Source: Gyrodactylus bullatarudis
Taxonomy: Eukaryota; Platyhelminthes; Monogenea; Gyrodactylidea; Gyrodactylidae
Reading direction: 5' to 3'
NCBI GenBank assembly: GCA_012064415.1
Contig: SSNU01000144.1
Span: forward strand, 1-49,135
Length of the DNA: 49,135 nucleotides
Each line of letters opens with the position of its first letter. Position 1 is the stretch's first letter. The notes below the pieces were generated by a model. The model was not told the DNA's origin. It worked only from the letters and a program-made list of their open reading frames with translations, and made no database searches. Positions 1 to 11,300 of this stretch are shown here, one piece after another. The position numbers and the translations under genes were made by a program.

Positions 1-2027
1 TTTTAAAAGTGATAAGTTATCATGTAGGAAGTGATAATATACCGGGATAGACCATGTAGATTTTGTAAATATACATGTAGGTTTTGATAGATTTCCTACC
101 CCTACATGTAGTTTTTGATGATATCCCAAGTTTTTATTGATTTGAAAAAGGTAGGGTTAGAGTCATGAGAAGAAAAAGTTGAAGAAAATTAAAATAAATG
201 TAAGTTGCAATAAGAAAATGGATGCCTAGGCCAAGGCAGTTGAACACAAAAGTTTTGTTCATATAAATATATGAAGAATTTCTCCTTCACCCAAACGTCT
301 GTATTGTATAAAATCAAAAAATCGATATTGAAGCCTTTCCTGTCTAAGATGCCTTGGATATTTCTTAAAATGATCTTTTGAACTAGTTGAATTTCGATTT
401 CTTGGTCATTTTCCACTACTTGAAAATCACTGAAATTTTGATAATTGAAAATCCATTGAAAATGGTTGACCTTTAGAAAATTTGAAGGCGATATTCAGCT
501 TACTTGTCTAATTCTGATCCAGAAAAAACCACCCAAATCAATAAAAACTTTCAGTTCCAAGTTCAATAATAATTTTTTGAAAAATTGAGTTTTTCGTAGA
601 AATCATACATATTCCCAATTTCATATCAACCTCTTTTAGCTTTAGACAGGAAACTTTATCTCTGTAGTTTCAAAAGATAGATTTGCCTACCTCTGTAAAG
701 TTTACATCCAGGTTGTAGCATTCTACGAACCTCTTCTCCTTTTATCGACTTAACAATTCAAGTACTGTATTTATCCATCCATCTATTTTTGTACTTTCTT
801 TTACATAAATACAGCTTGCAGCTCTTCTGTAGGCAAGAAGAACAACAAGTGTGCTTCTTTCTCTCTGCATTCTTATTAGTTATTGTAATTAATTATTATC
901 CTTATGTTATGTTCCACTTGATCTAATCCAACAGCCTGTTTTTTCTCCCTCTCCAGTCTCTCAATCTACTCTTATCCTCTGTCCTCTTCTCTTGACTTGT
1001 TCATGTCTAAAGAGAAAGGCATGATTTTTTATTGATGCCAAATGCATTATTAATTATTATTAAATGTACTAATTTATGGCCGTAATAAACTTGAAGTAAT
1101 TCAGCATTGATCATTTTCATCTCTACTAACATCATCACTCTACTGATTTTATTTCATTTAATTTCTAATTTATCCTTATTTTATTATTATTATAATAATT
1201 ATTATTATTCAACCCTTTCCTGTTTTTCAAGATGTTGACAGCTCATGGTATTGTCTTAGACTTTTAAATCAACTATGATTAGTAAAAATTCACTACTTAG
1301 ACCAATTAAATACATGAAAATGAAGTACTCTGATTGGATACTTCGGATAGTCAGGAATAAATTTATTTTTAATTACCATGATTAATATAACCCGTGGCCA
1401 TAAGGCTCTTGCCGTTTCCAAGAAAAAGTTTCCTTGTTGATAATCAAAAAAGTCGAATGGTTCGAATGATGACGAATTTATTTATCTATTTATTCTCCCA
1501 TTCTCATCAGACATTGTCAATTGCTCACTGCCATCCTCAGTCATTGTAGAATAATGGGAATTCTTCTCAAAGCAACTGTGCTCTCGTGCATAAAGTTTGA
1601 TCAGAGTTACTTCTCTCTCCAAATTACCAACAAACCCAGATGTATATGTACATTAAAAATATTTCAATGGTTGAGTAGTATAGTATACTAAAATAGCATA
1701 GGAGAAAAATTATGCATATCAAAACTTAGTCAACTATAAAGTTTGCTTTAATTTATCAATTTTTTTCCTCTTTCTTCTGTATATCCAAAGACTGATTCTT
1801 CCCCTGAGATCATGCCTTTTTTCTCGAAATGAAATAAGATGAAGAAGAATTATTAACTATTTCCTGACTGAATTATTCCCTCTATAGTCGGCTTGGGAAA
1901 AGATTACTTCTTCCTTGTGAAGATTTTAATATCTACATTTCCGGAACTTAAATTCAAGATACAATAAATAATAATGATATTCTATGCAAATTAATCAATA
2001 GAGAACGATTTTAATTATTTCTTTTAG
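1..2027. other. Non-coding stretch upstream of / within an intron of the PCTAIRE kinase gene
   Basis: No convincing exon seen. Because the first visible kinase exon starts inside the glycine-rich loop, this stretch is most simply intron of that gene, with the earlier exons outside the window. It is AT-rich, with TTA/TAA-type simple sequence near 1170-1210 and four spaced CATGTAG heptamers at 21, 53, 74 and 104. I looked for an exon ending in the kinase KLGEG segment and did not find one. Confidence 0.55.
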
Positions 2028-5000
2028 GGAACATATGCAACAGTGTTTCGGGGTCGTAGTCTCCTCACTGATACAGTGGTCGCTCTGAAAGAGATTCGTC
2101 TTGAACACGAAGAAGGTGCTCCCTGCACAGCGATTCGGGAAGTTAGCCTTCTTCGCGGCCTCAAGCATGCCAACGTCGTTATACTCCATGACATCATCTA
2201 CACTGAAAAGATGTTCACACTTGTCTTTGAGTATCTTGTAAGTTACCTCCCATCTCTGATATAATTACTAATCATTGATTACTAATTATAATGAAACTTG
2301 CTTTAGGAAAAGGATTTGAAGCAATATGTTGAAGACTGCCGGGGTATCCTACATGAAGACAATGTTCAACTGTTTCTATATCAACTCTTGCGGGGTCTGG
2401 ATTATTGTCATAAGCGACAGATCCTGCATCGCGATCTGAAACCACAAAACCTCCTGATTAATGAGAGGGGGGACTTGAAGCTTGCTGACTTTGGCTTGGC
2501 CCGTGCAAAGTCCATACCCATCAAGACGTATTCTAATGATGTTGTAACCCTATGGTACCGACCGCCAGATGTTCTCCTTGGTTGTACTGAATATTCAACA
2601 CCCATAGACATGTGGGGCGTTGGATGTATCTTTTATGAGATGGCCACTGGCTGGCCTCTCTTCCCTGGCTCAACAGTTGAAGAGGAGTTGAAGTTAATCT
2701 TCAAACACTTGGGTAAGTTTCTTTCATTCTCACTCTTGACCTCCATTGCTATAAATAAAATGTGTGATAGAGTTTAAAGTTTTTAAACAGAAAAAAACCC
2801 TTTAGAGTAACCTTCCCTCTAATTGTAATATTTTTCAATTGGATTTGTGCACCCACCGTAGCGGATGAACTATCCAGAGAGAATTGTCTGATATTTACAA
2901 GAATATATTTAAGGATAACAAATAATAAAAACCTGGATCTACACAAAACCCCTAATGAGGATATTCAGAAGGGAATAGGGGTAGTTTCCTTGGTTTTATT
3001 GATGCACTTTTCAATTTAATAGTAGGTTCAGCTACCTCTCTCTTATCTATCATTCCTCTTTCTGGTTTGATAAGGTTTACATTTCAAATGACTTTCATCT
3101 CGCCTGAGAAAATAAACTGCTTCCTTCATTCTTAATTTTCTTTTCATTCAGCGTAGAAGTCGAGTTAGTTTGCACACATTCAAATACGTCCGTGTTCTAT
3201 ATCCATTGTTAGAACCAAACATTTTATTTTCTTTCAAGATTTCTATTAAATAGTTTTTAAATTAAAAATTTACATCGCAGCCTGATCAAAGTACCTCAGT
3301 TTTTGTCACTTTAAAATAATCTTTTCTACAGAATTTTAAGCATTTACTTCATTCGAATATGGATTATCAGATTTTTAAATTTCAAATTAATTTAGGTACG
3401 CCAAATGAAAAGAATTGGCCAGGCGTCTCATCACATCCAGAATTGAAGATGATCAACTCTTTCGGTTATTATCCAGGCTGTGCAAATGGTTTGGTCCATT
3501 TGGCGCCGCGTCTCAATCGAAATGGGCACGCCTTACTCATGAAATTTCTCACGTTCCAGGGTAAACATCGGATTAACACATCAAATGCTCTTAAGCATAT
3601 CTATTTCACCTCGTCAAAGTTGCCATGTGATAAACTCTCCCAGTTACCTGATCAATCTAGTGTTTTCGATGTAAGTCTTCTTTCATGTTGCTTCTACTTG
3701 ATTGTATTTTATTGCAACAACTGATGAATTCATTAAGAAAAGAAGCCATATCGAGATTGTTCGACTCAGCGCTTTTTTAGATGAAACATCTGACGAGTTT
3801 TCATGATATGGGCGCCCGCTGCTCTCATTTCAATGGGTTGACATTGAAATTATAATAAAGAGAGAGAAAATATCCTAGACTAAAACATTAAACTTTTCAT
3901 TTCGTTTCTTACAACCTGAGACCAGGGAAATGAGTTGAACCTTGGGCAACTATGTCTGATTTACTCTTGATTCTAAGTTTCAATTCATCGTTCGTTCTCT
4001 GCCTGTTTTCTTCAAGCTTATTCCTGTAGAGAAAAAAGTAAAATAAAGTTGTATATCATTGGTCAGTAGAGTAAAATAGTTTTTATTATTCCATAGTTAA
4101 CCTAGATTCTTGTGTAAATGTATTTCTCATTCGAATTTAGATCCCAGAAATTCAACTCTCAAGAAATCCCCTCTGTGGTCCTGTCTATCAGATGAACCAG
4201 AATAGAATATCTCGATCGAACCATCATCACCACCAGCCACATCATAATTCGAATGGGAACCATTTCTCCAACGGCTATTACAAATCATCTGAATCAAATA
4301 AATTCTTCCCCATCAACAACAGCAACACTGCCAATGGTAGTTACAACAAGACCACCTCCAATGGAAAGATGGTCCTCCAGGGTCAAATTGTAAATCAACA
4401 TGGCAACAACAAGAAAGCAGCCACTATCGCCAATGGCCATAACAACAGTAACATGCAAATTCCTTCAAATCACCAACAGTACTTTATCAACAAATCCCTC
4501 ATGTTGCCCATCAACGCTAGGCATAGTACCCACGTCATGATGAATCCGACTGACACATCGGCCTCTTCTGGCAATTACAACAACAACCCTGCCAAGAATG
4601 GCCATCAACACAAGAATGGTAACTCCAATGGTATTTACATGAACGAATCAGTCGACATGGTCCCACCAATGCCACCACCCCATCAAACCTTGGTTAATCA
4701 GCATCAGAATCCTGCACTAACTTCCAGTTTTCATCCGACTATCCATCAGAATGTCCAATACTCCTCTAACAACCCCATCTATGCACCGTACAAATACCAC
4801 AGGCCTCTGTCCAACTTCCTCGAGGGAATGCCGTCATCAATTCTAGAGTTACCGTACCACTCTAACCAGAATCATTATCCCGGCCTTATCCAGGCGTCAG
4901 AGTCGAACAAGAACACGAACAATTCCATCGGCAACTCTTCTCTGACAAGCATTTATCTCGCTGACAACAATACAGGGTCAGCCTACTACACGACAACATC

Positions 5001-5052
5001 ATCAAACAGCAATGGCAATCGATCCGTTATACCTCAACCAGCTAGAAATTAA
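2028..5052 (+). CDS. CDK16-like: PCTAIRE-type cyclin-dependent kinase (CDK16/17/18), 5'-partial, with Asn/His-rich C-terminus
   Basis: Exons 2028-2237, 2307-2712, 3396-3670 and 4141-5052 join in frame (phases 0, 1, 0) to give 600 codons after the missing N-terminus. Visible: the end of the glycine loop (GTYATVF), VALKEI with the ATP-site lysine, the cyclin-binding helix PCTAIRE, catalytic [13 protein letters not shown], and the CDK-typical [10 protein letters not shown]. The PCTAIRE motif and wording such as [15 protein letters not shown] place it with CDK16/17/18 rather than the PFTAIRE kinases CDK14/15. Family members bind cyclin Y or related cyclins and act in neurites, vesicle traffic and spermatogenesis. 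After the kinase domain and an EIQL segment, the last exon adds about 290 residues rich in Asn, His, Ser and Gln, far longer than the usual short tail. Introns are 69, 683 and 470 bp with standard GT/AG ends. An AATAAA lies at 5892-5897. Upstream exons are not in the window. Confidence 0.9.
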
Positions 5053-6493
5053 CCCCATTTTGTTTGATTTTAATTTGATTTTTTTCTTTTCCATTCATAA
5101 TCCCCCCCTCCGTTTCCCCTGAAAACCATTAAGTTCTCAATGATGACGAGTTCAAATGTGCTCCATTTAAAAAAAATAAGTTATATTGCATTTGTTTTTT
5201 TCAGCCCCTTCACTAAGTGAGCATAACAAAGAGAACACACGAGTAATTCCTTAATTTTTGGTTTAATATTGTATTCTCATTTGACTCTTATTTTGTGCCA
5301 TTCCCTCTCAACTCTCAACTCTCCGATCAAGAGCATATGAATCCATTAAGTATACAAGATTGATCGGATGGATCTATCATCCTCTTCTCAACAGAATTGC
5401 GCCTCTCTTTTAGTAATAATCAATATATAACCTAATCCATACACACTGACAATCAGCAATAATGAACCCCTTTCTTTCTGAACAAAGATAACTTGTGAAA
5501 TGATTCATTATTGTATTGTGGATATTTTCAAAGAATTTTTTTTTTCTTATCGCCATGACCAAAGAAAATATGAAGATTGGGTTCTTTTACGAATGTCTTA
5601 TATATATATATCAGCTGAAAATGATTATTAATATTTGTTTTTTTTCATAAAATTTTTACCTTGAACACATTTCTTCAAAAGGCAAGGAAGAGTTTGGAAC
5701 CGATTACAAACTGAAATGTGATCACATTAAAAACGGACAGTAATCACTCATATATACATAATTTATATTGCATATTTAACAGCAACAGACCATGATCAAA
5801 TATATAATCAACACTATAAGTAAATCGATATATAAATATATATAGAGTGGTAACAAAATACAATACCAATGTGAATAAGAAACCTTTATATAATAAATAC
5901 ATTTTCAAAAAAAAATTGTGTTACTTATGAGTAGATAATGTAAAATACGTAAAGTAACCCCCTCAGACCTGAAAATTAAAAAAGGGCTATTGATTCACCT
6001 GTCTACTCACGAGTCGCTACATTAATTGATGATATATTTATTTTCGCTTCTTATTTACTTTCGGGTAGGGCTTGTGAAATACGCAAAGTAACCCCCCTAA
6101 ACCTGAAAAATCAAACAATCATTATTGATTTACCTATCTACTCACGAGTCGCTAGATGAATTATCGAAATATTTTTTCTTGTTTCAAAAACGAATGAGCC
6201 CAATTGAGAGCTTTCTATCGATTCCTTCTCATCGACAATTATTTGATTAATTAGAACCTGTCAATATTCAATCAAAATTACCTGCTAAACTTTCACGTAG
6301 AAGAAGGAAATTTTAATCAATATTCAGTTATCTTTCTGTATAAATTAATAACAATAATACTCTCTTTAAAATAGACAAATAAAAAGAACTTTAGCAAGGT
6401 AGTAAAATTATTCTGGCAAAGATCTCCGAATTGAAAATTCCTCGATTAAAAATATCTAATTGAATAAAAGTTAGTAATAATCTTTGCACACTG
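5053..6493. other. 3' UTR / intergenic region between convergent CDK16-like and GLTP genes
   Basis: No coding signal. It holds the kinase 3' UTR, with a candidate poly(A) signal AATAAA at 5892, and a two-copy direct repeat (separate entry). The rest is low-complexity AT-rich DNA. Confidence 0.6.
5940..6171. repeat. Two-copy direct repeat of about 95 bp
   Basis: Copy 1 is about 5940-6035 and copy 2 about 6073-6171. Both contain AAATACG, AAAGTAACCCCC, an ACCTGAAAA block, ATTGAT, then CTACTCACGAGTCGCTA, in the same order and spacing. The copies differ at about one site in five, so the duplication is not recent. No terminal inverted repeat or coding potential seen. Confidence 0.75.
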
Positions 6494-7262
6494 TTAATCA
6501 TCAAGGCACGTGAGATCGAATTCAGTCTGACGTCTGGTTTCAATCTGAAATTCCACCAACTTTTCGTACAGTCCTTGGACAAGAGGAATGTAACTTTGTA
6601 AGAATTTCCTGATTGATTCATAAACCTGAAATGAATAGAGAATTTGAGTAGACAAAGTCAATAACGAATCGAAGGAGAGGAATTTTTGATGACTCACTTC
6701 GTCGTTTGAAACACCTATTTTTTTCATCTTCATCATTGCAATAATATTCGTTTTGTAAGGAGCTAGCCGAGTAACTTGTTGAAAGACATTGGAGACAATG
6801 AAATTGTGATGCCTCTTTAATGATCGCTCATAAGCTTGATTAACAATTTCTCGGGTTTCTTTGGCCTGGTTAGTACCATCAAACTTTTTACTTGCCAATA
6901 AACTTATTAGGAATTCCATGACGAACTCAACAGCCCTGTAGAGCCAAAGGGATCCGGTACTGCCACTGGAATCTAAACTAGCTCTCTTGTTATTCTTTTC
7001 AGATTTGAATAGTTCATCAAATGAATCACAGTGTTCATTCTCTTTAGCTTCACGTATTTTCTTTCCGAATAAAAAAAAGATTAAATACCTTGAGATTTCC
7101 TTCTATATCGGTTTTCACCAACGTTAATGTAGAAGCGAATAGAGAACAGAATTCTGGAAGCTCATTACACCACTCCAAGTATTTCTCTATATTATTATGG
7201 TCTTCAAAGGAAACTTGGTATGAAAATCTGTCAAAGAAAGTTCGATCATTTGGCCCTTCCAT
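6494..7262 (-). CDS. GLTP: Glycolipid transfer protein (GLTP domain)
   Basis: Three exons on the minus strand: 7262-7089, 7060-6698 and 6625-6494, giving 222 residues. GLTP-fold proteins move glycosphingolipids between membranes through a two-layer helical pocket. Residues matching the human headgroup site are visible: Asp and Asn in DIEGN, a Lys seven positions after that Asp, a Trp in SLWLYRAVEF (Trp96 of human GLTP; ceramide-1-phosphate transfer proteins have Arg there), and the His of SLKRHHNFIV. These favour a glycolipid rather than ceramide-1-phosphate ligand. Intron 2 (6626-6697, 72 bp) is standard GTGAGT...CAG. Intron 1 would be only 28 nt (7061-7088); removing it gives GNLKKIRE, which supplies the conserved Lys. 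A one-base assembly error in the run of eight A at 7071 is the alternative. The ATG at 7262 is chosen as the first Met in frame; BAG1 starts 127 bp away on the other strand. Confidence 0.85.
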
Positions 7263-7389
7263 ATTCAAAATAACTATTTAATATTTACAATTTCAAACTT
7301 GCGTGATTTTTTAAAGAGGTTTATGAACTTTAATATTTTTGTGTTCACATAATCATATAATTCAAAAAAATTCTGTTTTAAGATATCAC
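7263..7389. promoter_or_regulatory. Candidate bidirectional promoter between GLTP and BAG1
   Basis: Only 127 bp separate the two divergent start codons, so both promoters and 5' UTRs must lie here or overlap. AT-rich, with no clear TATA box. Inferred from gene layout only. Confidence 0.45.
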
Positions 7390-7997
7390 ATGTCAAATAT
7401 CAGTGTCATTTTTGGTAATTACTTATTCTAACCCGATTAGATGGCAATAAAAGTGGCATTGCTTTCGACAGACCTCTCACAGAGGTCACATTAGCAAATC
7501 TAAAAGAGGAAATTTTGGAAATTCATAAAATTAAACAGGAATATCAAAAAATTATATTCCAAGGAAAGACTATAGAAGGTGAAGATGGTGCACTACTAGC
7601 TGATTTGGGATTTAAAAATAATTGTAAAATAATGTTACTCTTTCAACCTTCTCTTGTGGATCCTGAACTGGATAAAGAGTTGGTCAATCTGAAAAAGTCT
7701 GTTGACACTAATGATTGTAACATTAGTCAAATTGAGAGCAACTTGCAAGTTGTAATTAATCAACCTGATCATAAGGGAGAGTGTGCCACAGACTTGTTCA
7801 AATCGGCTGTACATCTTGAAAATGAAATGATGAAAATCTTGGAGAAAATCGACAGTATTTCCGTGACCAATGAGAAGGATAGACAATTCAGAAAGACCCT
7901 TGTGCTTCACGTCCAAGGTCTTATTGAGCGATCTGACTCTGTTCGCAATCAAATTGTCAAAATAATTGGTAAAGTACCTTTTCAAGCCATAAAATAA
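7390..7997 (+). CDS. BAG1: BAG1-like Hsp70 nucleotide-exchange co-chaperone (ubiquitin-like + BAG domain)
   Basis: Exon 1 is only 25 bp (7390-7414), then a 26-nt intron (7415-7440), then exon 2 (7441-7997); 193 residues. The N-terminal half reads as a ubiquitin-like domain (PLTEVTLANLKEEI, then QKIIFQGKTIEGEDGALLAD as in the BAG1 family), and the C-terminal half as a helical BAG domain with HLENEMMKILEKIDSI and a final RKTLVLHVQGLIERSD helix. BAG1 binds the ATPase domain of Hsp70 and promotes nucleotide release, linking it to the proteasome through the ubiquitin-like part. Without splicing, the ATG frame stops after 13 codons, while the domain frame has no suitable ATG, so the tiny intron is needed. 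It has a TCTAAC branch-point-like motif and ends in ATTAG. AATAAA at 8022-8027 is the likely poly(A) signal. Confidence 0.85.
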
Positions 7998-8339
7998 GAA
8001 TACAGAGTTAATATTTTCTTAAATAAAACATTTAGTTTTTATTCAAATTAAAACTAAAATCGATATATTAGAGCTTAGAAAAATATCATTTGACTAGACA
8101 GGGTAATGTAGCTTTTGGGGCATTAATTAGACTGATCAGGGAGGAATAGAAATCCCTACTAATGAATTTTGTCGACCGTGGTTTTGCAACCTTACAACAA
8201 TATCTGCTCATGATTCTTTTAGCATAACATGAGATGAATGGTTTGAAGATACACAATGTAAACGTATAACTCATAAATGTTAATGAAAGGAAGTAAAATT
8301 TAAGACTAACAAACTAAAGGGAACTGGAATAGATCTCTT
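7998..8339. other. 3' UTRs between convergent BAG1 and KLHL genes
   Basis: No gene seen. It contains the BAG1 poly(A) signal (8022-8027); the remainder is probably KLHL 3' UTR on the minus strand. Confidence 0.55.
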
Positions 8340-11300
8340 TTAGAGAATAATAGGTAGGGAAACCAGCAGGGTTCCAGCATAGCAAACCCCGTGTGGCATC
8401 GGAGTGGATAGGAATCGCCAAATGTTCTCATTTGGGTCATAAAACTCAATTGAGTTGAGATTTGTGTTGCCATCATCTCCGCCGACAACAAAAATACGAT
8501 CCTGATAGACTATAGCTCCAGCATTTCGGCGTTTTACATTCAAATCTGCTACTTTAATCCAGGTGTCTGTCTCTTCACTGAAACACTCACAGGTATTCCA
8601 TACCAATGGGCCATCATGGCCTCCGATAACGTAAATTTTGCCACCCAGCGTGGCTGCACAAGATCCACTACGTCTGGTCAACATGCTGGAAATGCTCGTC
8701 CATTCATTGGTAACCGGGTTGTATGCTTCCACACTGCTTAAGCATCTACGAAAGACGCCGTCATAACCTCCGAGGGCATATAGCTTATCATTGAGCGAAA
8801 CACAACAAACTGAAGACCGTCTGGTACTCAGGCTAGCTATCTGAGACCAGGATTCGGTGGACGGGTCATATACTTCGGCAGTTTTGAAGCCATTAACACC
8901 GTCAAAGCCACCAATGGCATAAATACGACCATTCAGGGCTGCTACGCCCAGTGTTGATCGACGAACTTCCATGTTGGGGCCAGTTGTCCATGTCTGACGG
9001 GTAATGTCATAGATTTCCAAAGATCTCAGCCGAAGGGCTCCATTGAAACCGCCTACAACGTAAATGAAATTGCCGTGCAATGCAACTCCACATCTGAAAA
9101 GGAATGAAAAAATACTCAATCAGAATTAGATCTCTAAAATAGACTTAAAATCTAAGTCTTTGTAAATTATTTTCGTGAAAAAAGACTTTTAGAAACATTG
9201 TAGTAAAAGATTTGTTCAAATCTGCAATACTTTCTGCAATGATTTGTATTATTAATCTGTTGTTTATATTGTTAGGTCTACTCTTCATACGTTGAAAAGT
9301 TTTTAAAAATCTCAGCTTAAAAAGCGAAAATACATTGCTAGACTGAGCTGGAAATGTTTGAACCACTTATTATTTGGTTTATAAGCAGAAAATAAAAATT
9401 ATATTTCCTTATTTAGTTGAACAAAACCTCTAGCATGTGAGAATTGCAAGAGAAATAGCTCACCTGGATCTACGTGATGGAAGATCTGGAAAGGTGTATG
9501 AAGATCTGGCATTAGTGGTGGATGTATTTGAAGACTCATTGGCCTCAAAGTTATCAGTGAGCAAATCTCTGGACATGTTATTAGATGTGGTGGTATTTGT
9601 GGTCCAGGTGTTGGTAACAAAGCTAAAACTTTGTACCCATTTAACTGCCTTTGGCGCTTGGCCACCGATTACAACTAGATTCATGGGAATTGAGGAAGGA
9701 GTTCTCGGCTTTACTCGAATATCGTTCATGGCCCTTTTCTGGGTCCAGGATTGAAGGTGGAAGCTCAGGGCTTCTATCAAGTAGTCCTTGCACCATGGGT
9801 TTTCTTTCATAAATTTTTCGGATTGTGTCAACTCCACTAGCTTCTCCTTTGGATGTAGGGCAAAGCGGACGCATCCAAACAATTCAGATGCATAGGAAGA
9901 GCGTATGGCTGGGTCATGCTTGATCCATTTGGTGACAGCATAGAAGATCTTCTCCTCTGATACGCATAGATCATCACTGGAAATGATTTCGAGCAATTGG
10001 GATTTACTCAACTCCAGGTATTCTTCGCCTTGCTCCAAAACTTGACTGAAACAAGCAAGATGAAGAAATAAATCCTAGCCAAAAGTGATCGGAATTCTAG
10101 GTTCATTTCAGAGTTATTTTGTACGAATTAGAAAAGTACACAGAAACTGACACATACATTTGATATAGAAGGAAGAGTTGCCAGATTTTCTCGAAAGGCC
10201 TTTATTTGTAAGAAAATCTGACATCTTCTCGCTTCTATATCAAATTATGAATGATTTATCGGTATTTCAGCTCAAAACCAACGTTTCTTAGCATCTTATG
10301 ATTCAAAACTGATACACTTTTATGCCTTTATTTTTCAAAATGAAATCTCTGAAATGAAAAAATTAAAAAGAAGGGAAATCCTTTTCCTTACACTTTTCTG
10401 CTGAAAAACTAGACATTCAACCTACTACAGTAAAGTGTGGTCACAGGTTGGTGAAATCCAACTTGACGGAGGTGGTGTCAAGACAATGGGAGTGTGTTGA
10501 GTAATAACTACATTTTAACAGGAGATGGCCTACTGGTTAGAAGCGTTGCTTCACAACCTTGACCCAGACGATGATGACGATGAAAAGCATCTTCATCTGC
10601 CAATCATGAATTGAATATTAGTTGACTCTCTGGAATGGAATTGACACTTGCTTGTCCGACTTCTAACATATAACAGGTGCGAGAAGACAATCTCCATCAG
10701 GTTGGATTTCAATGGACTCTACTAGACCTACCAGTAAAATGTGATTATCTGCGGTTATTTCAGATTCTTCAATTCAGGTTGGAGTAAATAAGAAATACCA
10801 AATTTGCAAAGGACTCGAATGTATAACATACTCGAAATGTTGTTGCGTGAACTTCTTAGTAAACTTTAAGAGTTGAGAACAAGAATGAATATCAGCAAAG
10901 CGTTGAATGCCCAAGCAATTAGTGGGCTGAATCTTTGACTGGAGAAATTCACAACAGGCCTCTTTTACGGAATTCATTTGGAGGTGATTAGCCACTGGTA
11001 GGAGGGATTGTACGTTATCATTTGTAATCAATAATTCTAGAGGAAAAGAAGAAGAAGAAAATAATTAGGAGAATTCTTATTTTGGACCTTTAGAGTTAAT
11101 TGATTGTAAGTTTCCTGGCCTCTAATTCGCTAGGTTCAAGGTATTTATTTACGAGGTGAGAATTAAGGATAAAAAACAGGCACTTTATAAACACTAAACT
11201 CTTGAGTATTGGGCAGATAGGTCCAATAATTTCCTCAGGAGAGTTAGGAACAAATATTTTTTTGCATTCCGTACCAAGCCAATTCTAGGTCCATCAAAGA

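Noticed and set aside
4192..5052. A separate Asn/His-rich gene starting at its own ATG
   Set aside because: The 17 codons before this ATG continue the CDK16-family EIQL segment and join exon 3 in phase after a TTTAG acceptor, so it is the kinase's last exon.
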